This document shows, one piece after another, positions 32,975 to 33,149 of a DNA stretch of 33,149 bases (the first letter of the stretch is position 1; the number at the start of each line of letters is the position of its first letter). The position numbers were made by a program, and so were the translations under genes. The notes under the pieces are model-generated. The model was not told where the DNA came from. It saw only the letters and a list, made by a program, of their open reading frames with translations, and ran no database searches. This DNA comes from Butyrivibrio sp. VCB2006 (GTDB taxonomy: Bacteria > Bacillota > Clostridia > Lachnospirales > Lachnospiraceae), in assembly GCF_000420945.1 (NCBI RefSeq), contig NZ_ATVX01000024.1, positions 1 through 33,149 of the forward strand, read 5' to 3'.

Positions 32975-33149
32975 ATGATGACTTCTAATACCGAAAGAAA
33001 GCGTGAACAAATGCAGTTTGTGAGCATGGACGATCTGGTTCCACAGGACCACATGCTCAGGCTTATTGATAAAGCCATCGACTGGTCATTCATATATGAT
33101 CTTGTTGAAAATAAGTATTCTTCAGACATGGGCAGACCCAGCATGGATC
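32975..33149 (+). CDS. IS1182-family transposase, N-terminal part
   Basis: The frame runs off the window after 58 codons. MMTSNTERKREQMQFVSMDD and LVPQDHMLRLIDKAIDWSFI are the usual IS1182/DUF772 N-terminus, followed by YDLVENKYSSDMGRPSMD. The DDE catalytic residues would lie beyond the edge. Start may be this ATG or the next codon; GGGGA lies upstream. Confidence 0.8.
   Translation, partial: MMTSNTERKREQMQFVSMDDLVPQDHMLRLIDKAIDWSFIYDLVENKYSSDMGRPSMD

Larger units (their letters stand above)
32837..33149 (+). mobile_element. IS1182-like insertion sequence, left end (truncated by window)
   Basis: A transposase start preceded by tandem hairpins and an extended -10 promoter marks the element. 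The left boundary is uncertain; TCAGACTGTAGACAAA at 32837-32852 may be the terminal repeat. Only about 310 bases are inside the window, so the right end and any target duplication cannot be seen. Confidence 0.65.

Overview
The window is a Gram-positive, Clostridia-type chromosome segment, most like Lachnospiraceae of the Butyrivibrio/Pseudobutyrivibrio kind. This is inferred from the S10-spc-alpha gene order continuing into ecfA1-ecfA2-ecfT-truA-rplM-rpsI, a zinc-type S14 and zinc-type adenylate kinase, an L17 with a long internal insertion, strong AGGAGG ribosome binding sites, and two-component-free signalling genes (a SARP-like regulator and a GGDEF enzyme). No tRNA, rRNA or CRISPR array was seen.

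Positions 81 to 25450 hold the ribosomal super-cluster, read almost entirely on the minus strand. In transcription order it runs rpsJ-rplC-rplD-rplW-rplB-rpsS-rplV-rpsC-rplP-rpmC-rpsQ-rplN-rplX-rplE-rpsN-rpsH-rplF-rplR-rpsE-rpmD-rplO-secY, then a terminator, then adk-map-infA and a second terminator. A two-gene interruption follows: a plus-strand aldo/keto reductase and a minus-strand transglutaminase-like lipoprotein or exported protein. A new strong promoter then drives rpmJ-rpsM-rpsK-rpsD-rpoA-rplQ to a bidirectional terminator. A plus-strand M15 peptidase gene separates this from ecfA1-ecfA2-ecfT-truA, and rplM-rpsI has its own consensus promoter, leader and terminator. So the ancestral long operon is cut into at least five transcription units. 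Several wide gaps between cistrons hold a repeated multi-stem palindromic element.

Upstream of rpsJ is a structured leader of about 280 nt with a promoter. Positions 26085 to 32693 are accessory: an RlmI/RlmK-like methyltransferase (plus strand), then on the minus strand a small alarmone synthetase, a SARP/BTAD protein with a degenerate GGDEF-like tail, a small Cys-rich protein, an internally deleted MBL-fold remnant, and an overlapping pair of substrate-binding lipoprotein and membrane diguanylate cyclase. This is a cluster of (p)ppGpp and cyclic-di-GMP related genes. The right edge enters an IS1182-like insertion sequence that continues beyond the window.

The most unusual material is the covarying four-stem intergenic element in the ribosomal operon, the structured rpsJ leader, the SARP gene with a paired direct repeat before its operon, and the binding-protein/diguanylate-cyclase pair.
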